Source of the DNA: Gymnorhina tibicen
Taxonomy: Eukaryota > Chordata > Aves > Passeriformes > Artamidae
Direction of reading: 5' to 3'
Length of the DNA: 64,000 bases
Assembly: GCA_013399875.1 (NCBI GenBank)
Contig: VXAZ01004548.1
Location: 360,955 to 424,954, forward strand
Every line of letters begins with the position of its first letter. Positions within the stretch are counted from its first letter, which is position 1. A program made the translations under genes and the position numbers. Shown here in pieces: positions 38,101-50,660 of this stretch. Under the pieces are notes generated by a model that was not told the DNA's origin, ran no database searches, and saw only the letters and a list, made by a program, of their open reading frames with translations.

Positions 38101-40345
38101 TGCTCCACATGGCAGCAACAGAGACCCCCATTCCTTGGAGACTCTCATTCCTTTGAGAGTGTTCAGGCTGGGGAATTTTCTCAGTGAAGGGGGAAAGAAG
38201 ATGAGAGACACAGCAAGACTGCAAATTTTCAGTATCTTGTGGAATGCAGAGTGCCTGTATGCAGCAGGGAGAAACCTAAACCTGAGCCAAGTCTCAGAGA
38301 CCATGAAAAGAAAGCTTCTTTCTTAGGAACAAAGACAGGACTACGTGGAAATTTTTGACCTAGGAAGACATTAAAAACTTTTGGATTAGAAAGCAAGATC
38401 AGAGGAGTGGCTCAGCATATATAGGGGATCTTTAGTGTCTGACAGATTTAGTTTTATTATAATGTCTCACACAGAAAATTTGGCTTTCTCTGTTTAAACA
38501 CCTTTACCTGGTTTATTATTTTGTGCTCTAAAATCGAGAATGGCAGCTTATGGTGTTTTGGGGAGTGCTAGCTCTAAGGGAACAAAATTCCCCTTTAGTG
38601 TATTGCAATTCCATCACGGCATCCCGCAGTACAAAACAGACACCAGCCTAGACTGTCAGTATTGTCCATACATCTTTCAAACCTTGACCAGCTGTGATGT
38701 ATCAGGGTTTTTCAAATCTCCAACATTTATTATTAAATATTTTAGACTTATTTAAGTTATACACCTCTTTAAAGCAGTAATGGTTTTCAGATCAATTTAT
38801 GGCTTTAGTCCAAGAAAGCTTTATTCAGATGGAAAAGAAATTTTGTGGTGACATTAACTGCTGTCCCTTGCACCTGCTTAATATGAGTATTAGCTTTTGG
38901 CAACACACAATAACCATATGCAGGTTCTCATTCATTGTGAAGCTAACATAATGCTTCACTCTTTCAAAATGAGCTGTGCTATAACTAGTAGTAGTGAATG
39001 AATTGAACTACTTGTAGCTTATTGCTTGAGTATTAGCAAAAAGAGGTAATTTCCTTTCTGTGCTGTACCACTACCTACTATGAGCCACTTAACACCTTGG
39101 GCCTACGTGTGTAATAAAAGTAGCTTTATTCAGATGATTTGTCCAAAGGAATTAACACTTTGTAGTGACTGTATTTGAACCATCAGAACCACAGAAAACA
39201 GCTATGAATTCTGCCTTTTAATTGAAAACTTCGGCCTATTTGGTCTTACTATTTAACTAAACCAGATGCACGGAAAATTTACATACCTGAAAAACATTAA
39301 TAACCAAATAATTGTCTTTTCCCAATATAAGCAGGGATCATTCATAATACTATACTATAATTTCTCTCCCTAAGAGGGAAACGTATCTATGTATCTGATG
39401 GTTTGCAGATCTGTATGTGTCCTTGCTTTTCAAACAAGCAAGCAAGCAACGAAAACCAGAATAAATTAGGCCCATGTAAACAGCAAGAGAGTAATAAAGT
39501 GTGCATGGGAAGAGTTAGTGTCAAAGTGCTGATAACAGTGTTAATATGCAGCAATGTATTTTGATATTTCTTCAAATGCCTAAAAATGTTGATATTAACT
39601 TCCAACAACGTAAAAAATATGCATGTAAGGTTCTGCTGACTTTAAATTACAAAATACTGTTAATATTTGGTATTCAAGCTATCCTGAAAGTATTGAAATA
39701 GCTCTGAAATACTGTATTATTTGGAAGATACCTATTTTTCAAAGTTTTCAACTCAATTTCTGGGAAACATTCCCTCAGAATTCAAATACAATTTTTTTTC
39801 CTCATATTAATTGGATTAAACCAACTACATTATTTTGTTTGTCTTCCAAATTATTGCTGACTTCTTTCATTTCACTTCATTTATGGAATAAAAAAAAAGA
39901 AGGCAAGTGAATCAAGAGCTAGACCACTTGATGGATCAGCCAGCAGGGCTTGATTTTAGACAGACAGATGGTGTCTGGCCTCTAGAGATAGATGGTTCCA
40001 CCTGCACAAATAAGCTTGCATTGTTGTGGAAACCAACCACCTTCCAGTATACTTGTAGAGGAAAATACCATACAGCTCATCTTACAGGGATTGAATCCCT
40101 AAAATATTAATAATATTTTTAGTCTCCTGGCATTTAAAATACAGGTTTGGGGGTTTTGTCTTCAGTCTAATTCTAATCTTGGTGATGACTTCTAGGGCCT
40201 TATATTACTAATTAAGTGATTTTAGTAGTTTACGTGCTTCAATTTAGTGGCACAGAGGGCAGCGCTGTTCTGTTTGAGGAATGAAACATATGTAGAAAAA
40301 CTTAGATTCTCTCAAAATCTACTTTAGAAGTGCTTTAATATTTTG
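32163..40345. other. AT-rich non-coding DNA, no gene seen
   Basis: About 8 kb without a recognisable gene or dated repeat. Frames of up to 133 codons (33555-33956 minus) have no domain signature. Motif-dense blocks near 32430-32720 and 36155-36345 are treated as candidate regulatory DNA. A slightly GC-richer stretch at 38090-38330 is unexplained. Confidence 0.5.
36155..36345. promoter_or_regulatory. Candidate conserved non-coding element with X-box-like palindrome
   Basis: Unique sequence containing CATGGTAATGATA (homeodomain core). It is followed at 36217-36230 by GTTTCCACAGAAAC, an inverted repeat with GTTTC/GAAAC arms resembling RFX X-box sites. A CT-rich block ending in CCTGGCAGCGC follows. 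No open frame or transposon match. Function is inferred from motifs alone. Confidence 0.25.
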
Positions 40346-40865
40346 TTTCTTCTCATGAAGAATGAAGCTGGTATGCTGTGCCCAGCTTTTGTCCTCCAGA
40401 AACAGGGACAGGGAGAAACTGGAAGGGTTCAGACAGAAGTATGCTAAGATGGTCAGAAGCCTAGAGAAACATATCCTGCAAAAAGAGGTTGAGGCACTCA
40501 GGTCCTTTCATATGAGTGAAAAACAAGCTGAAGGGTGATCTAAAAATGGCCTACCATTAATTGAAGAGTGGTTACCAAAAGGACAGAGCCAAACTCTTCT
40601 TATCAGTATAAATGATTTAACGGACTAGAATAAACATAGGTTGTGATTATGGAGGTCCAGATTAGATATTCACAAAAGTATTTTTTCTAGACATTGCAGC
40701 AAGCTTTGGAATCTCCATTTGTGAATATTTTCAAGATTCTAGAAAAAATCATAGCTGCCCTAATCTGGTGCTGATTGCAATCCCACAGTTAGTGGAAGAC
40801 TACACCTCCCAAGATTCCTTCCAATAGATGTTTCTACAACTCTATGATAAATTCTATGCTGATAA
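40346..40865 (+). mobile_element. CR1 LINE 3' UTR and 3' end
   Basis: Plus-strand CR1 order is clear: GCTGTGCCCAGCTTTTGTCC, a GGACAGGGAGAAACTGGAAGGGTTCAGAC-like block (40405-40435), CTAAGATGGTCAGAAGCCT, AGGTTGAGGCACTCAGG, AAGGGTGATCT, and a degraded terminus with CCTTCCAATAGATGTTTCTACAACTCTATGA near 40819-40850. About 500 bp survive with many substitutions and small indels. It is a 5'-truncated dead copy. Confidence 0.88.
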
Positions 40866-42939
40866 TGGCATTCCCAAAGACAATAATCCTCTTTGGATAT
40901 ACAAGTTCTTTTATATCCTTTCAAATCTGGTAGTAGTATTTTACTGCCATTGTGGCTGAGGAAACTGGAGAAATCCCATGCCTTCGCTTTCAGATGTTTC
41001 CTGTTTTTTTAAATACAGATTTTTTTTTTTGAGGCATGTGTACTTCTTTTACCAAGCTTTTTTCATTCCAAATTCACTGTTTGATATTGAGTAAATAAAT
41101 GTTAATTAGGATCCTCATTTACCTGAGCTACAAAAGTTGGTTACATTGGAAGTATGTAATTTAGAAGTGCTAATTGTTTTATTCTACTTTGAAAGTTAGT
41201 TATTATTACTGATATTATTGTTATGTGATAAACAAATTCGAATGTGACATCAAAAAAAAAAAGATTACATGCATTCAGTAAACTTTGGAGACCTGATTAT
41301 AATTTGTAAATCCCTGCCTTTGAATAAATTAGCTCTGAAAGTTTTTTGGATTAATTTATTTTTGTCTTTGTACTATACTGCAATAAGAAACACTAATCTA
41401 GAGTGACAATAAATCCTTTTGGTCTTGAAAATAGGAAGATATTTATTTTAATTTCTCTTAAAACACAAAGATTGTTCTGTACCTGAAAAAAAAAGTGTGG
41501 GAATGGCAATTTATTCCAGGATCTAGACTGTTTAAGGTAAATACTAAAATAAACCCCACTGCACATAAAAATTGGTTCCTTCACCTCATTAGGAAAGGCT
41601 CCAACATCAAAATTCAAAATAAGGTGAGCATTAAATTTCTTTTAGCCTGTCATCTTGATATGTTTGCGTCTAGTCTTACTGTTTTTGCAAACAATCCTTT
41701 TATTATCCATTAATGTCTCTAATTTTGTCTGCTAATAAATATATCAATTTTCTTCTCTTACAAAGTTTCCTTTGTAGAATTTTCACTTACCTTGTCTTTT
41801 TTTTCCTAACACATGCTTTCTTCTGATCAAAGAAATTTTTGTTTATTTGCTGCTTTGTTTTGCTTGCAAGGAAAAAAACCTCATCAGACTTTTCAAGTCA
41901 GCAATTACTTAATGTTATGACATGAATAAAGTTTTTGAAGGCAAGAGGATATTACACTCTGACTTAAAACATGTTTAGAAAACATTAGAAAAAAGAAAAA
42001 GACCCAAATATGAATAAGTTTTATAAATTATTTACTTTGAATTCAAAGATCATTATTAGAACCTATCTTTACTTACAAAACATTGAATTTATTATTATAT
42101 TCTGAATCACGTTTATTTACCTATCATCTATGTAACTTTACCACCTTTAGATTCAGGACTTTTAAAAAACCCAACATGAAAAGTGTCTATATACATTCAC
42201 TTTGCATTTGAGAGTTTTTATTTAACCTGTATGTGTCCGTACATATTTGTAGATGAGGTTATTCCATGCTTTGGTAGCTAATCTGCTGCATTGGAAATAC
42301 AATAGTTCATTAAGAAAATAAATATGCTGTATTTCTGGGAAGTTACCATGTACCATAAATTGCATTGGGTACCTGGACAGTAAAAAAGATGGATGGCTAC
42401 ATTAGAAGCAAACACACCACTGAACTAAATTACTTGAAATCTGCTGCTTAACTCCTGTCTCTCCATCCTTCTCCAAGGAATAAATCAGCGTTATTTCAGC
42501 ACACATCATGATATTGCTGAAGAGGAAGAATATATAATAATGCAGAGTTGTATATGTTTTATATTTCACAACACATAGATGGATGTAGAGAAAAATACCT
42601 CCACAAAAATGTGTCATTTAATCATAGGACAATATTTTTTAAAAATCAATTTTTGTGACAAACTGATAATACAGAAAAAGTGGAAATTACTGATGATGAA
42701 ATGAAAAATATTCAAAGGACAGTAATCTCATCTAAAAAATATGCTAGTCTTTAAAAAAAAAGGCAAATAACTGTGGCAGTCTTAAAAATCATCAGTGAGT
42801 TCAGTGAGTACTTTCAGAAACAAATGGATGCAGAGCTTTAAAGGGCTTTAAAATTGCAAGATCTGATTCACCATTGCTCCAGTGCCTGTACATCTACCTT
42901 TACTTTGCTAAAATAAAGATGGTGTAAGTCTTCTTATGA
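40866..42939. other. AT-rich non-coding DNA, no gene seen
   Basis: No gene or dated repeat recognised. Frames are at most 85 codons without motifs. Several poly-A and poly-T runs occur. Confidence 0.5.
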
Positions 42940-43360
42940 ACTTGTGTTCTCACAGATGAATGAAAAGACTTAAAGAGCTCAGTCTATTTAACTTACTAAA
43001 GGAAATGTTAGGAAGCAATTTAATTAAAAGAATTTTAGTATCTTCAAGGGGAAATGATTTTTGATAATAAAAGGCTGCTTAATCTAGAAGACAGAAAGGT
43101 CACTAACTTCAGTGGCTGGAAGTGGTTTAGAAAGAAAATCAAACTGAATTTTAGGTACACATTTAAACCATCTTTTATTACCAGCTAGTAAAGCAATTCA
43201 ATGAAAAGTTGGAGAGTTTGCATTAAATCCAGGCCAGAAATCTTTATGGCAGTTGCATTCTCAATGAATCAAAGCTTTTAAGAACTGATGCAAGAATCAG
43301 AATAATCAATATTAGATCACCTGGGAGCAGATGTTATATCTAGATGGGACAAATAAAAGT
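42940..43360 (+). mobile_element. Ancient CR1 (CR1-L/X-like) 3' fragment
   Basis: The plus strand shows the order of an old sauropsid CR1 3' region: ATGAAAAGACTTAAAGAGCTC, a TTTGATAATAAAAGGCTGCTTAATCTAG-like block (43061-43087), a CTTCAGTGGCTGGAAG segment, AAACTGAATTTTAGG, TACACATTTAAACC, and near the end GATCACCTGGGAGCAG. Divergence is high. Such elements predate the bird-specific CR1 bursts and are shared with turtles and crocodilians, according to what I recall of the family. The subfamily name is uncertain. Confidence 0.65.
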
Positions 43361-46300
43361 GTAGTCTTTACCTCTCCTTCGGACTGTGCTGCAGCACACA
43401 TGCACTTATGTGTTGGTTAGATGGTTATAAATGGTTTCCACATTGGTTGCCCTTCAGTTTCTGAGATCAGTTAACATTATGCAAAAACTTTTGTCAAATC
43501 ACTACAGATATCATTTGCATTTTAGCAATTCCTAGGCACCCACTCAGTTCTAGCGTTCTTGTAATCTGAAATAAAATTCTTACTGCTTTAATAGTCTGAT
43601 ACGAGGGGAATTGTTTCAAAAGTCACAACTATATCAGAATCTGTTTTGCCTTTTAGAGAAATAGTCCAAGCATATCAAGCTCATAAGTTCATCTCTGTAA
43701 AGACTTACATAACACCATCGTTTTGTTTGGAAATCTATTGCACATCCAGTAAGCCTATCTACCGCTCTGCAGCTTCCTCTGCCACAGTCATCTTGGAATT
43801 TAAGTGCTTTTTTGCAGCCTTCTGTAAACTGTAAGGATCCTGATTTGGACACCAAAATGCCACTTGGCTTCTGTTCAGATTGGCAATTCACCTTGTATCA
43901 GCTTCAGAAAGGAGATTTATATCCAAAGCTTCCCGCCTGCCCAGGAGTATAATGAATCTCTTTTAAAAAAGTTAATGATGTAAATGTGTCTGCCGACATG
44001 CTGCTACTACACACATGTTCAAAATGGAACATTGGGAAATCAGCTCTAATACAGAGACAGTTTTTTCACAGGGTATGTGGGCAGTTGTCTAACAATCATC
44101 TCCACGCTTCCTCCTCTTTTTCCCTTTAGACTGCTGTCAATTCTTTGACCATTTTCTGTTCTTGAGCTACTGCAGGCACGGATGCAAAGAAGTGGCAGCA
44201 CATTTCTGTCCCTCTGCACTTAGTGAGCTGGAACTTTTTGAAACATTATGTAAGGCTGGTCATTGACCTAGGGATAGCAGATACAGCACCAGCCTGCATC
44301 CCATAATGGTCTTACAGGTAGTGGCAACACACCCAAAGCCACGGGCAAGGGGAGATCTCCCACTCACCCTCTGCCTCTGTGTGACACCTCAAAGTCCAGT
44401 TTGCAGTTCATGAGCCCACTGGCCATTTCTCCAGGTTCGCATGGTGCTTTCAGGCCCTTAGTCTTTTTCTTGCTGACTGCATGCACACATTCCTCTGAAA
44501 TAGAAAGTTCATAGAAATAGAAAATACTGATTTGCAATTTTTGCCAACAGTGTTGCCTGTGCCTTGCAACACCACACAGAGCCCGAAGTCTGCCCCAGTA
44601 AAACTGCATGACAATCTTGTAAGGCTGCACCTGGACACTGGGGCCTCTCCCTCCAGCTCACAGGATCTGTCTCTTCCTAGCACGTAACAGTGGTTGTATC
44701 AGGGGTCCCTTTTTAGAGGGTGCCAAAGGAATTAAGCAGACAGTCAGAGGATTAACACATGGCTTGACAGTGTCAAAAATGGCCATCAGCCAATCACAAA
44801 GCACAATGAACACACATGGGGATTGATGCTCTCATAAGTGATAGCCTCCCTGAATGCTGTGGAGGACACTTCCTTTTCTGTTATGCTTCTGAGTAAGGAT
44901 GGCTCAGCAATAACTGAGCATTATGAAAACACACAGGACTTGACATTGTCAAAAAAGGCCTTGTCATAAAATGGTGTCTGAAATCTTGAATAAAAGTTGT
45001 CCCTATTTTATTATCAAGGACAAGCTCAAGGAAAGTACACTATGTCCTATTAGATTGCTATTTCTTGTTATGATGAGCATGTTCTCATTCCCATCCCATA
45101 TATGTATGGTTCCTTAAGTACAGTATAACCAGTGTTACAAACTTTGCCAAAAATTGGAGAGGATGAGGCCTGACAGAGACTTACAGCATATAAAAGCTGA
45201 CTGTATTTATGGAAATAACTGCCTAACAACATTCTATTCGAGAAGGAATACATGAAACAGAAGAACTTTAAATATTAAAGAACAATTAGTGCAGAATTTT
45301 CTACTGACAACTGCATTACTCCATTGCATATAACTGAGGCTATAACTGGAAAGCCCCTCAACTGGGGTACTTGAAGGAACATATAAAGACATGAAAGTCT
45401 TTATATAGTGAGCTTATTCCACAGATGTTAAGGAAAACATGTTCTTTCCATGACCTTTTCTTTTAAAAAAGGGTTTAGTTGCTACTTTTTTTCTTCTGTT
45501 TTTTTTTTTTAATGGTATTCCAGCAATGGAAAGAGTATTTTTATGCTTAGTTGGAGGCTGTTATAAATACTCTGCTCTCCTTATGACCATCACAGCCAAA
45601 GAACTGGCAAGATGCTTGCGTTTTCTACAAGTCTTCCCTGCAAACAGGGCAGCACAACACTGGTACTAAAACCCCCGGGTGCGTCAGTGAGCTGAGTAGA
45701 TTGTCATTGCCATGAGTCACTGAAAACCCCGGTTATTATCAGGGCCTCTTTGGTTGGTAGCTGTGCAGCCAGGAGTGGATGGGGAAGATATATTTGCCTA
45801 CTCAAGGCTAAGAAGGAGGGCTTACTCCTCCAAGACTGAGATTTACCAGATGCCCTTGTTAGGATCTTGTCTGCCTTCAGGATCCTGCACAGAGTCTGTG
45901 AGAGAAGATAGAAAGAGAAAATAGAAGACTGAGAGTGAAAGCTCCCACAGAGCCACGAGCATTAACAACTACTGCCCACTGTAGTTCATTCACTTGGCCA
46001 GTACTCAGCAAGTCAAATGTTTGCCTTTCAAGTTCAGAAAAATGTAAATGGTGGCAGGGCAGGGCTGTCACAAGGAGAGATATTCACCTCTGCGGGGTGG
46101 ATATTGGCTGTTTGTAGCTAGTTGAAGCTGTTTGGAGATGGTTCCTCCACCGTGCTGCCAGTGGCTGCCAACCAGCTGGAGGTGAGGACCTGACAAACTC
46201 AGAGTAGGGGAAACAGTCCTTTGTGTCACGGGGCAAGGAGGTACCTTGGGATTCCCCATGGGGACCTCAGAAGGAACCTCCAGTGCAAGAGACAAACAGA

Positions 46301-46689
46301 TCCACAGAGTCCTGAGATGGGTCCTGGGCTCAAGGGGGCTGCACCCACCGTGAGCACTCCACTTCTCCTGGCAAGGAGTGCAAAGCATCAACCCTCACTG
46401 TGACAGCCACCACCCTGTGCTGATGTGGCAGAGCCCAGGAACACAGGCAGATAGGGGAAGAGGTGTTGGTGTTAGCTACTTTTCATGTGTAACTTTTTCA
46501 AGGGTATTATCAGTGAGAATTTTCTGTACTAATTTAAAAATTTAATTAGGCAAAAGCAAGTTTCTGGATCCAAAGGTTTGTTCCCTTTGCCCATAATAAG
46601 ATTTTGACTGTAAAAGCCCATGAACTGGGAGAGATCCAAAGTATGAAAAATTCAATGGTAAGCTAATTATGCAAAATTCCTGATCACCT
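43361..46689. other. Non-coding DNA of higher GC, unassigned
   Basis: Composition rises from about 43.7 kb, notably at 44.27-44.70 and 45.60-46.45 kb. Several overlapping frames of 60-107 codons appear in both strands (for example 46068-46391 minus), as expected of GC-richer sequence, and none carries a known domain. A duplicated palindrome lies at 44753-44960. The patches may be old LTR or unannotated repeat sequence. Confidence 0.45.
44753..44960. repeat. Two spaced copies of a palindrome-bearing 30-mer
   Basis: TTGACAGTGTCAA at 44764-44776 and TTGACATTGTCAA at 44940-44952 are each perfect palindromes around one central base. Both are preceded by an AACACA-type stretch and followed by AAA-purine-GGCC, giving imperfect direct repeats of about 30 bases 176 bases apart. 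The half-site TGACA is a TALE-homeodomain core. The arrangement could belong to an unrecognised LTR or be a local duplication. Confidence 0.6.
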
Positions 46690-47420
46690 CAGGCTGTTCA
46701 AATTGGAAAGTATCTATTTGCTACTTTTGAAATATTAGCTAATAAATATATGCCTCTTTATGCTTGACGCTGCTCTCTGCTCCAGCTCACTGCATAAGCT
46801 TTCGACACAAGCTTTAATCTATGTGACAGGGACATTTGAACCCTTAACCAAACAATGGTAATTTGGTTCAGGCTCCAGAGGAGGTAAAGACCTGAGCCAT
46901 AGCCAGGCCAAGAACTCCTCTATTTCCAGTGTGCTCTCTGAAAACCCACAAAGGAGCAGAGTGACACAGTGAGCATTGATGCACATGAGCTTGGAACGCT
47001 GATCATGCGAATAATTCAAAAATAGTGGGTGGATCTTCTAAGATTCAGTTTTCAAAGCACAAATAAAGCTGTGGGTACATGGAGTCTCAACCATACCTTT
47101 CCCATGCGACTATAAGCCAACCACTATTCCAGTGAGCTCTCTTCGAGCTCTCTTGCAGACTGCATTCATGACAGTGATCTCCTGAGCTGGGATGACTCTC
47201 AAGGTTGCTCCTCAAGGCAGAGAGACTTTTTACTGACAGCAGACCTTTGGTAAGTGACCAATATCATGCATAACCTTGAAGTGGAGTAACTTTGATTTGT
47301 GCCTTTGTAATGGATTTGTGACTTTGTAACTTTGATTTGTCTTGATAGTTTTGATACATTGTTCAAATGATTGTTGCTGTACAATAATAGCGTGAACCAT
47401 GAAATAAAACTTTGTTAAGT
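46690..47420 (+). mobile_element. Probable solo LTR (ERVL-like), degraded
   Basis: Features in plus orientation suggest the R-U5 part of an LTR. There is AATAAAGCTGTGGGTAC near 47060, a GACTCTCAAGG and CTTTTTACTGAC stretch, TGGTAAGTGACCAATATCATG near 47250, then repeated GTAACTTTGATTTGT blocks (about 47288 and 47326), and a final AATAAAACTTTGTTAAG at 47402-47418. The GTAAGTGA-then-TTTGTAA order resembles avian ERVL-type LTR ends. The 5' limit is not visible and no target-site duplication was found, so this is a tentative call. Confidence 0.35.
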
Positions 47421-50300
47421 GGGACTTTTACATACTATTAAAGCATTTTGCTAATGTTTTGCTAAACCTTTTTCAGCAACAAAAATCACCCATTCACAAC
47501 AGCCTATTGGTAAGACCAAAGCTCCACAATAGCTGTGTGTAACCTCTCATGATTCTGGATGGCCTTTCTTGACTTGCTCTATTCATGATTATTTACTTGT
47601 TGTTGAATTTGCTCTTCCAACACTTACACTTACTATGGCAAAGACTTCATTCTTTGGACATACACACAAAATTATTAGTTCCATATTTGCTACAAGGAAA
47701 ATTTTCCCTTTTTAACTTATTCAAGGAATGCAATTATTAGCTCCTTTTGCTTGCACAAGATTGTTTTTGCTGTTCTTTCTCAGCAGTGATCACTGGCTGA
47801 AGGACTGAAAAAATAGTCTATTGGTAATGTAACTCGTGCTTGTCAACTTCCTGGAATACAGCAGGGCTCTTGATGGAGAAAAGAAGAAATAGCCAAGCCC
47901 CGCTCAAAACACCTCCTACAGACAGTCCTCAAGTACATACTGAGTTACTGATCTTTAGCATTACAGGTCATTAAAACCACCTTTCCACCTGATCTCACAT
48001 CTCTTCACCAATGTGTCCCAAAGCTGTCACTGTACCCTGTGCTGTGAAAACAGTTAGTTGCAGAATTGTAACTTGTAAAGGGCCAGTGGAAAATAGAGAA
48101 GTATCTAGAGACAACTGTTCCACTGCACTGAGAAGCAGCTCAATTTTGTACATGCTTAGGTGTGAAGGCAAGGTGGTTTGATATGTGATAAATCCTCTGG
48201 TTGAGAAAATGTGAAGATGCAATTTAGAGAGAAAGAAGATAATAGAAACCAATATTTGTTGAGACAGATGATAGAGACCAAGCCTTATTTTTCAAGCAGG
48301 AATTGAAGAAAATCTTTTTGAGTCAAATCTGATCATCTTTAAGGCAGATTTTGCTTTGTCAACATCATTACCTTTTGGGTTCAGCCTAATAAGTCTGGGA
48401 CAACTAGATGGGAGAAGCAGAGAATTAAGGAGGCACAAAAAAGGAAATGCGTCACAACCAGCTGCAGCGAGAGGGGAAATTCATACAGCCAAGAAGCAGT
48501 ATGCAAAAAAGACTGTGGCTATATATTTTTTTAAATATTTGATTATTTTCTGCCATAATGAGCTGGGTTCTACTTGCTGTTTGAGACCAGATGATGTACC
48601 CTCAACACACAGAGGAGAAACACACATAGAAGTATATTCTGTTCCTGAACAGAATCCCTGTTACATTCAAAGGATTATATCTGCACTCTAATTTAGGATG
48701 TAATTCAATACCTCACAATTTGAATAGGATACCTAAGCTGCCCAAGAGTGTCCACTCATTTCAACTGCATTTCTGTATGTTTGCCAAAGATCAATAGCTG
48801 AGGCCTTGAACATTTCTCCTGTCTATACATATAACTGGATGACATAATTCCTCTATTTTAGAACATGGTTCTCTGCATAGAAGCTACTCCTTTCTTCATC
48901 CCCACATTTCCTCTAGGCTTCGTTTGGGGTCAAAGTACCTATTGGTGGGAAACAGAGTATGTTGTTCTTGCTGACTACAGCTATGCTGCTAAATAACATG
49001 GAGAAATGGATCAGTCTTAGGGTCGAGTCCAGGCCAAATTGCACAAATGGGATTGCAGCCATATATGCTAAAGTTGGCTGTTTCCACAGCTTGGACCAAA
49101 GAAAACTCATTTGAATGATCAGAGCAAAAGAATGAATAAAAAGTGAAGCGTCTCGACTGACCTGGAGATGATCTCAACTTTGGCCCATATATCAAACAGT
49201 CTTAAGGCCTCTGCCTCACAACGTGCTTCCTGTATAACCTAAGCATCCACTCCAAGTGTTACATTCTTGGCCAGGCTGAAGTAACCATATAGACAAATCT
49301 GGAGCTCTGGCAGAGTCTAGGAAGTATCCAGCAATGAAAACACATTCTCTAAATGGAGATGGGTTTTTTGGTGGGGAAAGTGTATGTATGCTAAAAAAGG
49401 GGAGCAGCAGCATCAGGAAGAACTGAAAACTGGGCCAGCAAGACTCAGGTTTGCCAAGAGAAGCCCAAGAGCATCAACTGAATGTAAGATAATTTGAATG
49501 AATATTTGCCTGAGTGCTTACTCCATGGAATAATTTTGCATAATAGCAGAGTAGCTTCATACCTGTTCAGCAGTTCATAACTGGCAAGATAATTTTGTAA
49601 TCTGGTAATTAACCCTCTGCTGTGGAACCATGGCACTGTTGCACAAAATTCTGTGCTCAGCTGGAGGACACAGGACTACAGTGAATTAACACAGTGGAAT
49701 TATTAATAACTGAAATGCTGAGTATCTCCCCTTTGATGTGAAATCACAGTGATGAGCACCAAGCATATGATTGGCAACTGTTGAACAAAATTTCTCTTGT
49801 GTGCTGGTACCTGGTTAAGAATCTATCAACTAATCAGAGAAAGGTTTAGGTTACACGCTATAAGTGCTGTCACTGCAAACACTGTTGGTGTCATGATGTA
49901 AAACATGAATCTTCAAGCCTACTTGACCAAAGAGGCATGATCTATGACGTCTTGATGTACCAGGGCACAAGATAATTGTGAATTGCCTGTAGTAACAAGT
50001 ACATCTCCCTGTCTCACATTTGTGCTAACAGATCACGTCAAATATATCCTTGATTTATGCAGCATTACTTATATAGATATTGGCAACTCTTCCTAGGGCT
50101 GATGTCCAGTCTCTATGATAAAATAATGCTCCTGTACTGTAACACTGCATTATAATGATGCAAGAGAAAAAACCATCATAGACTACTGTTCTTCTGTTCT
50201 CCTCTTACCCCCTAGCATGGAAGCTTGGGAAGCATCTGATGGGATTCACAAAGATCCTGAGGAATCACCTTTCAACAACTTCAGGGCATTTAGATACAAA
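47421..50300. other. Non-coding DNA, no gene seen
   Basis: Mixed-composition sequence without a recognised domain. The longest frame is 111 codons at 48356-48691 (plus). It begins with plausible-looking sequence but has no family match that I know and changes to AT-rich composition midway. Some of this may be decayed retroviral sequence. Confidence 0.45.
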
Positions 50301-50660
50301 CTATCAATTATGAATATATGTATGGGGAAAGATAAGCACACGGCAGCACAAAGGAGCACACGGTGGCACAGACCCTGGGGGAAGGAGGTGTCACACGGCA
50401 GACCCCTACAGAGAGGAGCCTGCTGGAAGCTGACAGGCGGGTGAACAGTGCATGATCACCCCACAGAAGGACATTAAAAAGGTGCTTTGTTGATGTAGCA
50501 ACATGGGATTGGTTGTGTAGTGAGGATTGCCATGTAAGGAAATGCTGTGTCTTGGGGAAGTGTATAAAAGCAGCTCGTTTCCTTTGAATAAACGATTCAG
50601 ATTGGAGATCCAGGAACCAGATCCAGACTCAGATTCAGTCTGAATTTCAATCACCAACAT
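50301..50660 (+). mobile_element. Probable class II ERV LTR
   Basis: The segment has LTR architecture on the plus strand. It holds a GC-richer U3 with CACACGGCAG-type direct repeats (50338-50405), a TATAAAA box at 50563-50569, and an AATAAA polyadenylation signal only 24 bases downstream at 50587-50592. That is the very short R spacing common in avian class II LTRs. A U5-like stretch then reads GATCCAGGAACCAGATCC, ending near CACCAACA at 50659. The 5' boundary is a guess and no internal retroviral sequence follows, so it would be a solo LTR. Confidence 0.55.

Noticed and set aside
46068..46403. Frames of 60-107 codons on both strands in GC-richer sequence
   Set aside because: Both strands are open, codon usage is not distinctive and no domain is visible; GC content explains it.
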